Positions 1 to 7,832 of a DNA stretch of 64,000 nucleotides are shown here, piece by piece (the stretch's first letter is position 1; each line of letters starts with the position of its first letter). A program made the position numbers and the translations under genes. The notes under the pieces were generated by a model. That model saw only the letters and a list, made by a program, of their open reading frames with translations, did no database searches and was not told the origin of the DNA. Location of the stretch: positions 1-64,000 of the forward strand of contig JAEZCC010000037.1 in assembly GCA_023412715.1 (NCBI GenBank), given 5' to 3'. This DNA is from Bacillota bacterium. GTDB taxonomy: Bacteria; Bacillota; Clostridia; Oscillospirales; Acutalibacteraceae.

Positions 1-51
1 CCCTCCGCTTTCTTTTCGCGTCGTATCGTCCCCCTGATCCGGCGGCAGAAA

Positions 52-90
52 AAGCAGGCTGACTCCTAAGATAAAGGAGTCGATCTGCTT
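52..90 (-). terminator. Terminator after the heavy-metal ATPase
   Basis: A long imperfect hairpin (arms about 52-67 and 75-90) lies just downstream of the ATPase stop. Read leftward it is followed by TTTTTCTG, as expected for intrinsic termination of the leftward transcript. A run of A and T on the other side could let it work in both directions. Confidence 0.6.
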
Positions 91-102
91 TATAAAAAAA
101 GG

Positions 103-1962
103 TCAAGCGGCCTTTCGCCACTTTAACAGCAGGGATGAATTGATAACGACGGCGACGGAACCCGCATTGTGCACCAGCGCGCCGACTACGGGATTCAATA
201 TCCCGATGATGGCGAGAACGACGGCAATGAAGTTGAGCGCCATTGACGCTGTGAGATTGACCTGAATCGTCCGCATCGTCTTTTTGGCAAGCTGCAGGAG
301 ATGAGGAATCTCTTTAATATCGTCGCCCACCAGCACGATATCCGCCGCGTCGATGGCGATATCGCTTCCAATTCCACCCATCGCGATGCCCACAAGAGCC
401 GTTTTCAGCGCCGGCGCATCATTGATGCCGTCACCCACCATACAGACCGGTTCGTCTTTTTCCTGATACACTCGGATTACCTTCAGCTTTGTTTCCGGCA
501 GGCAGTCTGCACGCACGTCCCGAATTCCTGAGATCCCTGCAATATGGGTGGCCGCCGCTTCCGCGTCGCCGGTCAGCAGCAGCGTCCGCACGCCGGTTTG
601 ATGAATCGCCGCTATGGTTTGGGCGGCGTCAGGGCGCAGCGTATCCGACAAGGCGATCATCCCCACGGCCCTTCCGCTTTTTGCCAGATAGATCGCGGTA
701 CAGCCGCCTTTTTTTGCGCTTTCGCCCGCCTCAAGCAGTATCTGCGGAAGTGGAACATTTCGTTCAGTCAGCAAAGCCTCGTTCCCTGCAAGAACTTCCT
801 GTCCGGCAATTTTGGCGCAAACACCGCGCCCGGCCAGCAGCACAAATGCTTCCGGCTGTTCCGGCAGAGTCTCGTATTTTTGTTGAAAGTCGGCGACAAT
901 CGCTTTCCCCAACGGATGTTCGGAACGCAGTTCCGCAGCAGCTGCCAAATTCAGAAGCGTCCGTTCATCCAAATTGGAATCAATGCTATGTACCTGTGTC
1001 ACCGCGGGTTTCCCGAAGGTCAGGGTGCCGGTCTTGTCAAAAGCAATGCGCTTCACCTGCGACAGCCGTTCCAACGCGTCCCCTTCGCGCACCAGTATCC
1101 CGAATTTCGTGGCGTTTCCAATCGCGGCCATGATGGCGGTGGGGGTGGCAAGCACCAGAGCGCAAGGGCAGAACACAACTAAAATGGTGACCGAGCGGAT
1201 GATTTGTCCTGTGGCGAACCATGTGACGGCGGCGGCAAGCAGAGCCGTCACGACAATCCAGCTTGCCCAGCGGTCGGCAACGCCCACGATTTTCGCTTTT
1301 CCGGCATCGGCGGACTTCACCAGCCGGATCATGCGTTGCAGGGAGCTGTCTTCCCCGACCTTTTGTGCCGCCATGTCGAAGGTGCCGAACTGGTTGACCG
1401 TTCCGCTGAACACCTCGTCGCCCTCGTCCTTGTCTACCGGCAGCGATTCCCCCGTCATAACGGACTGGTCGATGGAGGTTTGCCCTTTCAGGATCGTCCC
1501 GTCCACGGCGATGGTTTCCCCGGCCAGCACTCGCAGGGTGTCCCCGATTTTTACCTGCTCTGCAGGAACGATTTTTTCCCTGCCGTCCCGTACCACACGG
1601 GCGGTCGCGGGTGTCAGGTGGACCAGTTTTTCAATGCCGGCACGGGCATTCGCCACAGTGCGCCCTTCCAGGTAGCCGCCGATGGCCATAATAAAAGCCA
1701 CCTCCCCGGCAGCGAAGGTTTCTCCGATGGTGATGGAGGCAATCAGGGCAATGGATACCAGAACATCAGCCTTGATATCAAACCTCGTGACCAATCCGAC
1801 GACGGCGTCTTTTACAATCGGGACCCCGCAGAGAAGAATCGCTACCCATGCCGCATCAACCGGCAGGCGGCCGATGTGAATAAAGCTGATGAACAGCGCA
1901 GAAATGGAAAGAATGAGGAAAAGCATGGTCCGTTTTTCCTCGTTTTTCAAGAAAAAAAACAA
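103..1962 (-). CDS. Heavy-metal P1B-type ATPase, probably CsoR-controlled copper (or zinc/cadmium) exporter
   Basis: This membrane ATPase exports a soft metal cation using ATP. The 619-residue protein has the P1B hallmarks: TGES in the actuator domain, the CPC metal motif in a membrane helix, the phosphorylation motif DKTGTLT, an HP dipeptide (SEHPLG) and the hinge GDGINDAP. It lacks the N-terminal metal-binding (HMA or His-rich) domain. The last membrane helices carry HNAGS and do not show the YN and MxxSS signatures of classic CopA, so the ion cannot be fixed from sequence. The start is TTG at 1962, placed 7 nt after AGGAG. It is transcribed leftward from a promoter whose spacer holds a CsoR box, and the csoR-like gene lies just upstream. 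This favours copper by context, while the family as a whole also contains zinc, cadmium and cobalt pumps. Confidence 0.88.
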   Translation of the reverse strand: MFFFLKNEEKRTMLFLILSISALFISFIHIGRLPVDAAWVAILLCGVPIVKDAVVGLVTRFDIKADVLVSIALIASITIGETFAAGEVAFIMAIGGYLEGRTVANARAGIEKLVHLTPATARVVRDGREKIVPAEQVKIGDTLRVLAGETIAVDGTILKGQTSIDQSVMTGESLPVDKDEGDEVFSGTVNQFGTFDMAAQKVGEDSSLQRMIRLVKSADAGKAKIVGVADRWASWIVVTALLAAAVTWFATGQIIRSVTILVVFCPCALVLATPTAIMAAIGNATKFGILVREGDALERLSQVKRIAFDKTGTLTFGKPAVTQVHSIDSNLDERTLLNLAAAAELRSEHPLGKAIVADFQQKYETLPEQPEAFVLLAGRGVCAKIAGQEVLAGNEALLTERNVPLPQILLEAGESAKKGGCTAIYLAKSGRAVGMIALSDTLRPDAAQTIAAIHQTGVRTLLLTGDAEAAATHIAGISGIRDVRADCLPETKLKVIRVYQEKDEPVCMVGDGINDAPALKTALVGIAMGGIGSDIAIDAADIVLVGDDIKEIPHLLQLAKKTMRTIQVNLTASMALNFIAVVLAIIGILNPVVGALVHNAGSVAVVINSSLLLKWRKAA

Positions 1963-2000
1963 ACAATCACTCCTTTTAATACATATGGGGGTATATGTAT

Positions 2001-2030
2001 ATTATACCTACGGGGGTATCTTAATGTCAA
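2001..2030 (-). promoter_or_regulatory. Sigma-A promoter of the ATPase gene with CsoR box in the spacer
   Basis: Read leftward, TTGACA (2025-2030) and TATAAT (2001-2006) are separated by 18 bp. The element ATACCTACGGGGGTAT (2004-2019, as read on the plus strand) sits between them and overlaps the -10. Its ATACC-N5-GGGTAT form matches known CsoR operators such as the one before Bacillus copZA. Binding here would block RNA polymerase until metal releases the repressor. A further GGGGGTATAT half-like sequence lies at 1987-1996. Confidence 0.75.
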
Positions 2031-2083
2031 TAAAAAAAGGCGGCCGCTTTTCAAAAGCTGCTGCCTTTTGCGTCGGAAAGCGC

Positions 2084-2359
2084 TTATGACATTCGTGAAA
2101 AATGTTCTATCGCTTCGGCAAAGTCCGCAATCGTCTTGTCTGCGTCGCCATGCTCAATTCCTTCGCGGACGCAGTGGTTCAGGTGACCCTCCAGAACGAC
2201 CTGACCCACTTTATGCATTGCACTTTTCGCCGCGTTGATCTGAATGAGGACATCCTCGCAGGGAACATCTTCGCCTATCATCTTATCAATGGCCTTGATC
2301 TGTCCCATAATTTTGCTCAGTCGTCTGTGCAGATTTTCGGAATCCATGCATTGCCGCAT
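2084..2359 (-). CDS. csoR: CsoR-family metal-sensing transcriptional repressor
   Basis: This small all-helical DNA-binding protein (91 residues from the chosen start) belongs to the CsoR/RcnR/FrmR (DUF156) family. The ligand positions are Cys, then His 25 residues later, then Cys 4 residues after that (VPCEDV ... EGHLNHCV). This is the spacing of the copper triad C36-H61-C65 of Mycobacterium CsoR and differs from the H-C-H-H set of nickel/cobalt RcnR. I chose the second of two adjacent ATGs (2359) because GGAGG at 2367-2371 then lies 7 nt upstream; the first ATG would leave only 4 nt. The gene has its own promoter with a matching operator and stands directly upstream of the ATPase, which suggests an autoregulated copper-responsive pair. 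Confidence 0.88.
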   Translation of the reverse strand: MRQCMDSENLHRRLSKIMGQIKAIDKMIGEDVPCEDVLIQINAAKSAMHKVGQVVLEGHLNHCVREGIEHGDADKTIADFAEAIEHFSRMS

Positions 2360-2371
2360 CATGACACCTCC

Positions 2372-2425
2372 AATATACCGGCAGGGGTATATTGATATGA
2401 TACCATATGTGCGAAACATAGTCAA
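2372..2425 (-). promoter_or_regulatory. csoR promoter and second CsoR operator
   Basis: Leftward promoter TTGACT (2420-2425), 17-bp spacer, TATCAT (2397-2402). Just downstream lies the palindrome ATATACC-N5-GGGTATAT (core 2375-2390). It has the same 16-bp ATACC-N5-GGGTAT frame as the box before the ATPase, so the repressor probably controls itself. Confidence 0.7.
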
Positions 2426-2660
2426 CAAAGGCCCAATTACGCAAACTGGATTCCCCGAAAATTGCTGGTGCTCTCCGATGTTTTTTGGGGGAGTCCTGAC
2501 GTCCTTCTTTCTCCTCAGCTTTCTGCTCTTCCGGGCAGTCCCAGTATAACGGTTCTTCGGATTCTGCTTACCATAGCCGCAATTTTCATACTGCCGCTTT
2601 GGGATACATGGCCCATGCCCGCAGACTGCCTGCTTATGAGAGAGAGGCGGCGTTCAGGGT

Positions 2661-2798
2661 ATGATTCTGAACAACGTGCTACGGTATCTGGATTGGGGCG
2701 GGAACGGCAGACTACTGGATATCACCTCCGGAACCGCCTGCCTGACGGAACAAGGCTTCTATGGGAGGGGCTTTTGGCAGGAAGAATCTTCCGGGTGA
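2661..2798 (+). pseudogene. Decayed fragment of a class I SAM-dependent methyltransferase
   Basis: The frame starting at 2661 encodes 45 residues, beginning MILNNVLRYLDWGGNGR and continuing LLDITSGTACLT. This resembles the motif I region of class I methyltransferases, where LRYLDWDGxGxxLDIGCGSGALT is expected. The SAM-binding glycines are altered (GCGSG has become TSGT), the frame ends at once, and upstream frames are interrupted. No ribosome binding site precedes it. I read it as a remnant of a lost gene in the 565-bp gap between csoR and the zinc-binding lipoprotein. The match is from memory of the family, so confidence is moderate. Confidence 0.45.
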
Positions 2799-2844
2799 AT
2801 TACTTTTTGTTCCTGCCGGCGTTTGAAATAAACTGAAATTGCGC

Positions 2845-2904
2845 TTGACAAATCAGGGCTTCCGGATTATATTTTAAATACAAATGATTTGCATTCGCAT
2901 TTAA
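2845..2904 (+). promoter_or_regulatory. Promoter and possible metal-regulator operator of the znuA-like gene
   Basis: TTGACA (2845-2850), a 17-bp spacer and TATATT (2868-2873) make a strong sigma-A promoter. Over the expected start site lies an AT-rich interrupted dyad, AAATG ... CATTT (2882-2902), containing ATTTGCAT. Its reverse ATGCAAAT recurs upstream of the GTPase-permease gene at about 4019-4026. Position and gene content suggest a zinc-responsive Fur-family (Zur) or similar operator. It does not match the Bacillus Zur consensus well, so the regulator is unproven. Confidence 0.55.
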
Positions 2905-2927
2905 AATTCACTCAGGAGGCTGGAAAA

Positions 2928-3908
2928 ATGCTAAAACGGTATGCGGCGATCCTGTTGGGCGCGGCAGCAGTAATCGGCATGGGACTTTCGGCGTGCGGCA
3001 ATGGAAATACGGCGGGCTCGGGGGTGTCGGGCGCGGCTCCATCGTCAGCCGCGGCGTCTTCCGAAGAAGGTCAGGCTGCTGCGGGCAGGCTGAAGGTATC
3101 CGTCACCTTCGACGCCATGAAGGAGTTTACCGAGGCGGTCGGGGGGGACAAGGTGGAGATCTCCACCATCATCCCCGACGGGACGGAACCGCATGATTTT
3201 GAGCCGAAGGCGCAGGATCTTGTCGGCCTCAGCACGGCGAAGGTCTTCGTCTACAGCGGGTTCGGGATGGAATCCTGGGCGGTCAAGGCGGTCCAGTCCG
3301 CGGATAATCCGGGCCTCGTCACCGTGGAAGCCTCGAAGGGCGCGGAGCCGATCAAGAACACCGATGCGGGAGAAATCAAGGATCACGGCCAGTACGATCC
3401 CCATATCTGGCTCAGCCTGAAGGGCGCCGAAATTGAGACAAAGAATATCAAAGACGGCTTGGTGAAAGCGGATCCGTCCAACAAAGAGTATTACGAGAAA
3501 AACTGCGGCGATTTCGTCTCCCAACTGGAAAAGCTGTATGCGGAGTACGACAAAAAGTTCAAGTCCGTGCCCCAAAAGAGCTTTGTAACGGGACACGCCG
3601 CCTTCGGTTATCTGTGCCGTGATTTCGGGCTGGAGCAGAACAGCGTCGAGGACGTTTACGCCGAGGGGGAACCCAGCGCGCGGCAGCTGGCCGAACTGGT
3701 CAAATACTGCAAGGCGAACAAGGTCACGACCGTTTTCGCGGAGGAAATGGCAAGCCCGGAGGTTTCTCAGACGCTGGCCAAAGAAGTCGGGGCAAAGGTA
3801 GAAACCATTTATACCGTTGAAAGCGGCGAAGACAACAAAACCTATCTGGAGCGGGCCGAAAGCAATCTAAGCAAAATCTATGAAAGCCTGGGAGGGACCG
3901 CCGCCTAA
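2928..3908 (+). CDS. znuA: Zinc-type ABC transporter substrate-binding lipoprotein (ZnuA/AdcA family)
   Basis: Cluster 9 metal-binding proteins capture Zn2+ or Mn2+ outside the membrane for an ABC importer. This 326-residue protein starts at 2928 after AGGAGG. It has a lipoprotein signal (MLKRYAAILLGAAAVIGMG, then the lipobox LSAC) and an Ala/Ser linker. The family metal ligands are visible: His in GTEPHDFEP, His in the DPHIWLS segment, His in VTGHAAFGY and an acidic ligand near the C-terminus. The acidic His-rich loop of many ZnuA proteins is reduced. No ZnuB permease or ZnuC ATPase gene follows, so it is an orphan binding protein here. The genes that follow are other zinc-linked families, which supports zinc over manganese. 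Confidence 0.85.
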   Translation: MLKRYAAILLGAAAVIGMGLSACGNGNTAGSGVSGAAPSSAAASSEEGQAAAGRLKVSVTFDAMKEFTEAVGGDKVEISTIIPDGTEPHDFEPKAQDLVGLSTAKVFVYSGFGMESWAVKAVQSADNPGLVTVEASKGAEPIKNTDAGEIKDHGQYDPHIWLSLKGAEIETKNIKDGLVKADPSNKEYYEKNCGDFVSQLEKLYAEYDKKFKSVPQKSFVTGHAAFGYLCRDFGLEQNSVEDVYAEGEPSARQLAELVKYCKANKVTTVFAEEMASPEVSQTLAKEVGAKVETIYTVESGEDNKTYLERAESNLSKIYESLGGTAA

Positions 3909-3917
3909 GGTCCTCTT

Positions 3918-3966
3918 GCCGCCCCCTGCCGTCGGATGGCCGCGGCGGGGGGCAGCTTGTTTTTTC
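3918..3966 (+). terminator. Terminator after the znuA-like gene
   Basis: A GC-rich hairpin (arms about 3918-3931 and 3942-3955) is followed by TTGTTTTTT. It lies directly behind the stop of the substrate-binding protein gene. Confidence 0.65.
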
Positions 3967-4137
3967 GGCGGGGCCGGCTGCCATTTATTTCATAGCGTGC
4001 TTGGCTCTTCCCAATCTGATGCAAATGTGTTACAATCGTGTTACCATTACCGGATTGATCTTTTTCGGGTGAAAAGATTCCGCCCGTCCCCGGGATTTCC
4101 CGGCCGGACAATCAACGATTTGCTTCAGGAGCCTGAT

Positions 4138-5703
4138 ATGACTAAAATCGAAGTGTTCTGCGGCTTTCTGGAAAGCGGCAAGACCACGTTGATCCAGCAT
4201 GCTTTGGAACAGAAATATATGTGGACCTACCGCCGGATTGTGATCCTCCAGTGCGAAGAGGGCGCCTCGGAGCTTCATGCCGCGGGCATGGAAAATAAAA
4301 ATGTCGTTTTATCCCAGATTGAGGATATCCACAAGATCAGGGCGGAGCTGTTTGAAAAAATAGAAGAGCAGCTGGACCCGGACCTGATCCTGATTGAATA
4401 TAACGGGACATGGCCCATCGATCGGCTCCTGAGGGTGAAATTGCCCCAAGGATGCGGAATCGACCGGGTCCTGTTCTGCGCTGATGCCGAGACCTTCGGG
4501 CTCACCATAAACAATACCGGCAGCCTGATGCGTGACCAGCTCAGCAACGCGGATTCCGTCCACTTCAACCGGTGCGGTCCCGACTTGAAACCGCTGGAAA
4601 CGACGGCCGGCAGTCTCAACCGGACGGCGAAGCTGTATTTTGACGAGATCGGGACGGACGGGTATCTGGCCGCGGTCTTTGATCAGGAGGAAATCAGGAA
4701 GGCCCGCCGGGTACGGCGGCGGAACCTCGCGGCTGCCGCCCTCGCGATTGCGGCCCTGTGCCTCGCCGCGGCCGGGCTGTTTTCTTCCGCCGATCTTTTC
4801 CCGGCGATCCAAAGCGTCAACATGGTTTTCATCGGGATTGCGATGCAGGCCGTTCCGTTTCTTCTGATTGGTTCGTTCGTCTCCTCGCTTCTTCAGATTT
4901 ATGTGCCGGACGAGCTTCTGGTGCGCTTTTTTACCAGACATAAATGGCTCGGGTTCCCGCTGGCCGCTCTGCTCGGCTTCTTTTTCCCGATCTGCGACTG
5001 CGGCATCGTTCCGATCGCCTCGCGGCTGACGCAGAAGGGCGTCCCGCTTTCCCACGCGATGGTTTTCATGCTGGCGGCCCCGGCCGTAAGCCCGGTTACG
5101 ATTCTCTCCACCCTGTATGCGTTCCCCGGGCAGCCCTCCTACGCCGTCCTGCGGATTTTGATCGGGATGCTGATTGCTCTGCTTGCCGGCGGCGTCCTGA
5201 GCCTGACGCGCGTCAGGGCCGGGGACGTGCTTCTTTCCGGTTCCGCCGCCTCCTGCGCCTGCAGCGTCGACACGGTCCCGTGCAAAAGCCGGCTGGAGCA
5301 GATTTTCGTCCTGACCGGAAGAGAGTTCATCTCCATGGGAAAATATATCGTCGTCGGCGCCCTCTCGTGCGCCGTTCTGCAGCAGATCATCCCCGCTTCC
5401 CTTTTCCAGCAGAAGGGCGTGCCGGTCGTTTTCCCGATTCTGCTGATGCTGCTGTTTGCGTTTTTCATGTCGGTCTGCTCCACCGCGAACGCTTTTATCG
5501 GCAGGAGCTTTTCCGGCGTTTTTCCCGCCGCCGCCGTGCTTGCCTTCGTGGTCATGGGGCCGATGCTGGATCTGTCGAACCTCTTTCTGCTGACCGGCGC
5601 CTTCAGGAAGAGCTTTGTCGCAAAGCTGGCCGGGCTGCTGCTGCTTCTCGCGGTGCCGGTATTCCTGCTGCTTTCGGTTTTGATCCGGGGAGGGACGTTA
5701 TGA
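4138..5703 (+). CDS. Fusion of a CobW/G3E-like P-loop GTPase domain with a YraQ (DUF318)-type permease
   Basis: This 521-residue protein joins two modules that are normally separate. Residues 1 to about 190 form a P-loop domain resembling the G3E GTPases that serve as metallochaperones. The Walker A is GFLESGKTT (9-17), the switch/Walker B-like segment is LILIEYNG ending at residue 90, and a degenerate NKxD position reads NRC (144-146). The CxCC metal motif of canonical G3E proteins is absent. From about residue 195 there are roughly eight membrane helices of the YraQ/DUF318 permease family. They include the hallmark CDCGIVP and SVCSTANAF segments and a Cys-rich cytoplasmic loop (SCACSVDTVPC). 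The start at 4138 follows CAGGAG; the open frame runs further upstream but through the preceding terminator. The stop overlaps the next ATG (ATGA), so translation is coupled. Nucleotide-gated metal transport or metal handover is an inference. Confidence 0.78.
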   Translation: MTKIEVFCGFLESGKTTLIQHALEQKYMWTYRRIVILQCEEGASELHAAGMENKNVVLSQIEDIHKIRAELFEKIEEQLDPDLILIEYNGTWPIDRLLRVKLPQGCGIDRVLFCADAETFGLTINNTGSLMRDQLSNADSVHFNRCGPDLKPLETTAGSLNRTAKLYFDEIGTDGYLAAVFDQEEIRKARRVRRRNLAAAALAIAALCLAAAGLFSSADLFPAIQSVNMVFIGIAMQAVPFLLIGSFVSSLLQIYVPDELLVRFFTRHKWLGFPLAALLGFFFPICDCGIVPIASRLTQKGVPLSHAMVFMLAAPAVSPVTILSTLYAFPGQPSYAVLRILIGMLIALLAGGVLSLTRVRAGDVLLSGSAASCACSVDTVPCKSRLEQIFVLTGREFISMGKYIVVGALSCAVLQQIIPASLFQQKGVPVVFPILLMLLFAFFMSVCSTANAFIGRSFSGVFPAAAVLAFVVMGPMLDLSNLFLLTGAFRKSFVAKLAGLLLLLAVPVFLLLSVLIRGGTL

Positions 5704-6515
5704 ACAGAAAAATCAATCCGGAGCTGTTCCTCGAGTCCTCCATCTGCCTGGTTCTGGGGATTTTATTGTTCTATGCCGTTCTCTCCGGGAAAGCCGCCCT
5801 TTACGTCCATCCGCGTCTGAACGGCTTTCTCTGGATGGCGGCGGCCGTGCTGGCTGCAATTGCGCTCTATATGTTTCCCCACGCCCTGACCCCGAAGCAC
5901 AATGCGAGGCCGGCGAAATACCTGCTCTTCCTTCTGCCGCTGCTTGCCTGCGTGCTGATCCCCGAGGGCGCGGTGCAGAGCAAGGCGGTATCCTTTGGAG
6001 TTCCTGCCGCCGGCGGCGGAAACCCCGCCGGTGAGGTTTCTTCCGCCCAGGACAAAGGGACGGTGATTCCCAACAGCGTTCCGCAGGACGATCTCGGGAT
6101 CGATCGTCCGTCCTCCTCCGCCGGTGCGCAGCTCCCCAAGGAAGATGAGAACGGGGTCATGACGATCACGGACGAGGGGTTCGCGAAGTGGTATCAGGAC
6201 ATCAATCAGGACATGAAAAAATACGAGGGAAAGACCCTGAAATTCAAAGGGCAGGTCTTCCGCATGAAGGGGTTCGCAAAGGACGAGATTGTCCCCGTCC
6301 GCTACGCGATGGTCTGCTGCACGGCCGACCTTCAGCCCTGCGGAATTCTGAGCCGGGGCGGCGACGCCGCAAAATACAGGGACAATGATTGGGTGTGGGT
6401 CACCGGGAAAGTCAGGATTGAGACCTACCAGGGCCAGACGATGCCGGTCTGCTATGCCACGAAAATCGAGCCCGCGGACAAGGCGAAAGTGACCTATATC
6501 TATTTCACATACTGA
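5700..6515 (+). CDS. TIGR03943/YcgQ-type putative permease subunit
   Basis: This 271-residue protein has three or four N-terminal membrane helices (about 1-95), a low-complexity extracytoplasmic linker, and a C-terminal soluble domain of the TIGR03943 (DUF1980) type. That domain contains the conserved segment YAMVCCTAD followed by LQPCG. The family is almost always encoded next to YraQ/DUF318 permeases (YcgQ with YcgR in Bacillus) and is thought to be the second subunit of that uncharacterised transporter. Here the start codon overlaps the permease stop by 4 nt, so the two are co-translated. The 3' end overlaps the convergent YibE/F gene by 16 bp. The cysteines could bind a metal, but no function has been shown that I know of. 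Confidence 0.82.
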   Translation: MNRKINPELFLESSICLVLGILLFYAVLSGKAALYVHPRLNGFLWMAAAVLAAIALYMFPHALTPKHNARPAKYLLFLLPLLACVLIPEGAVQSKAVSFGVPAAGGGNPAGEVSSAQDKGTVIPNSVPQDDLGIDRPSSSAGAQLPKEDENGVMTITDEGFAKWYQDINQDMKKYEGKTLKFKGQVFRMKGFAKDEIVPVRYAMVCCTADLQPCGILSRGGDAAKYRDNDWVWVTGKVRIETYQGQTMPVCYATKIEPADKAKVTYIYFTY

Positions 6516-7726
6516 TCCGGATCGCGGCGCGCGATTCCGTCCCTCTCCTTGTGGGCGACCAGGCGGGGGATCTCTTCCTCTTTCCGCCCCGTAAACAGGA
6601 CGGACGACATCACCGTCGTGAACGGAATGGTGAACAGCATCCCGATGACGCCGATGAGGGACTGAAGCAGCTCGATGATGATCTCCTCTTTGTCCAGAAG
6701 CTGGAACAGCGGATAATTGGAGGCGCCGTAAATCAGGACCGTGACGAGGCTGCTCCCGATATACGCAAGGATCAGCGTGTTGGCCATCGTCCCCATGATG
6801 TCCTTCCCAATCGTGAATCCGGATTTCAGAATCTCCTGCCTGGCTGCCGGCCGCTCGCTCGCAATCTCGAACAGGGAAGAAGCAATCGACATCGCCACGT
6901 CCATCACGCTCCCCAGAGCGCCGATGGTCACCATCGCGAAGACCACGGCTTTCAGGTCCAGCCCGTTCTGGCCGAAGATCTGAACCAATCGGGAAGTCTG
7001 GTCGTTGTAATACCCGGTCAGCTTCATGACCGTTTCCATGTACCGGTATAGGATCCCGGAAAAAACGACTCCCCCCGCGCAGCCCACCGCCGCGGCAAGG
7101 CTTTTCCGGTTCAGTCCGCCGGAAAGGGCGAAGGAAACGCCGATGATGGCGACGGTGACGACGACGGTAAGCAGGTAAATGTCGTACCCGGCGATGATCA
7201 ACGGGATATAGACGCAGAACAGGGACAGGCAGGTGAACAGCAGCGAAAAAACCGTGCTCAGCCCTTTTCTGCCGCCCAAAAGGAACAGCAGGAGGATAAA
7301 AGCCAGGACGAGAATCGCGATTTGCCCGATTCTGTCGAAGTTCTCAAAAGCCCATTCGGAAGAAGCGCCCGCGGAAAGCTTCCCCAGCACGACCGGATCG
7401 TTTGCCTTGACCGCCGGGGGCATGGTTTCATTGTTTTTATAAGCATGCTGTACGGCTTGTACGACGCTGCCCTTCCGGTCGCCCATGGTGATGACGGCGT
7501 CGAATTTCACAATGTTCGTGGAGCTGTCGTCGGGGTTCGGGGTGACGGAATCGATTTTGACGACTTTTGCGAAAACCTGATCTCCCAGTTCGGATTCGTA
7601 GTCGCTTATCACGAGGTCCCTGTGGTGCGAAGAAGCGAGGCGGTTTCCCGCGAAAAGGAAGAGAACGGAGAATAAGACGATCCCCATCAAAATCTTTGCG
7701 TTCCTGTCTTTCTTTTTACGGTTCAT
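6500..7726 (-). CDS. YibE/F family multipass membrane protein
   Basis: The 408-residue protein starts with one membrane helix, then an extracytoplasmic domain of about 110 residues, then about seven helices. It carries the family features LGGRKG, GALGSVMDVAMSI and a DIMGTMANTL segment. YibE/F proteins are widespread in Firmicutes and have no established biochemical role. The gene runs leftward from a short 106-bp divergent region shared with the G3E GTPase, and AAGGTGATG precedes its ATG. Its position inside a zinc-type cluster is the only functional hint available, and I would not assign a substrate. Confidence 0.85.
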   Translation of the reverse strand: MNRKKKDRNAKILMGIVLFSVLFLFAGNRLASSHHRDLVISDYESELGDQVFAKVVKIDSVTPNPDDSSTNIVKFDAVITMGDRKGSVVQAVQHAYKNNETMPPAVKANDPVVLGKLSAGASSEWAFENFDRIGQIAILVLAFILLLFLLGGRKGLSTVFSLLFTCLSLFCVYIPLIIAGYDIYLLTVVVTVAIIGVSFALSGGLNRKSLAAAVGCAGGVVFSGILYRYMETVMKLTGYYNDQTSRLVQIFGQNGLDLKAVVFAMVTIGALGSVMDVAMSIASSLFEIASERPAARQEILKSGFTIGKDIMGTMANTLILAYIGSSLVTVLIYGASNYPLFQLLDKEEIIIELLQSLIGVIGMLFTIPFTTVMSSVLFTGRKEEEIPRLVAHKERDGIARRDPDQYVK

Positions 7727-7832
7727 TCTTTCCCATCACCTTTTTAAAATGTTTATGATGGGGTTGTACGGAATATTCTGCTTCGCACCGGGAAGGGCCG
7801 GGCTCAAAATAATTAGATAGCAGGGTGGTATT

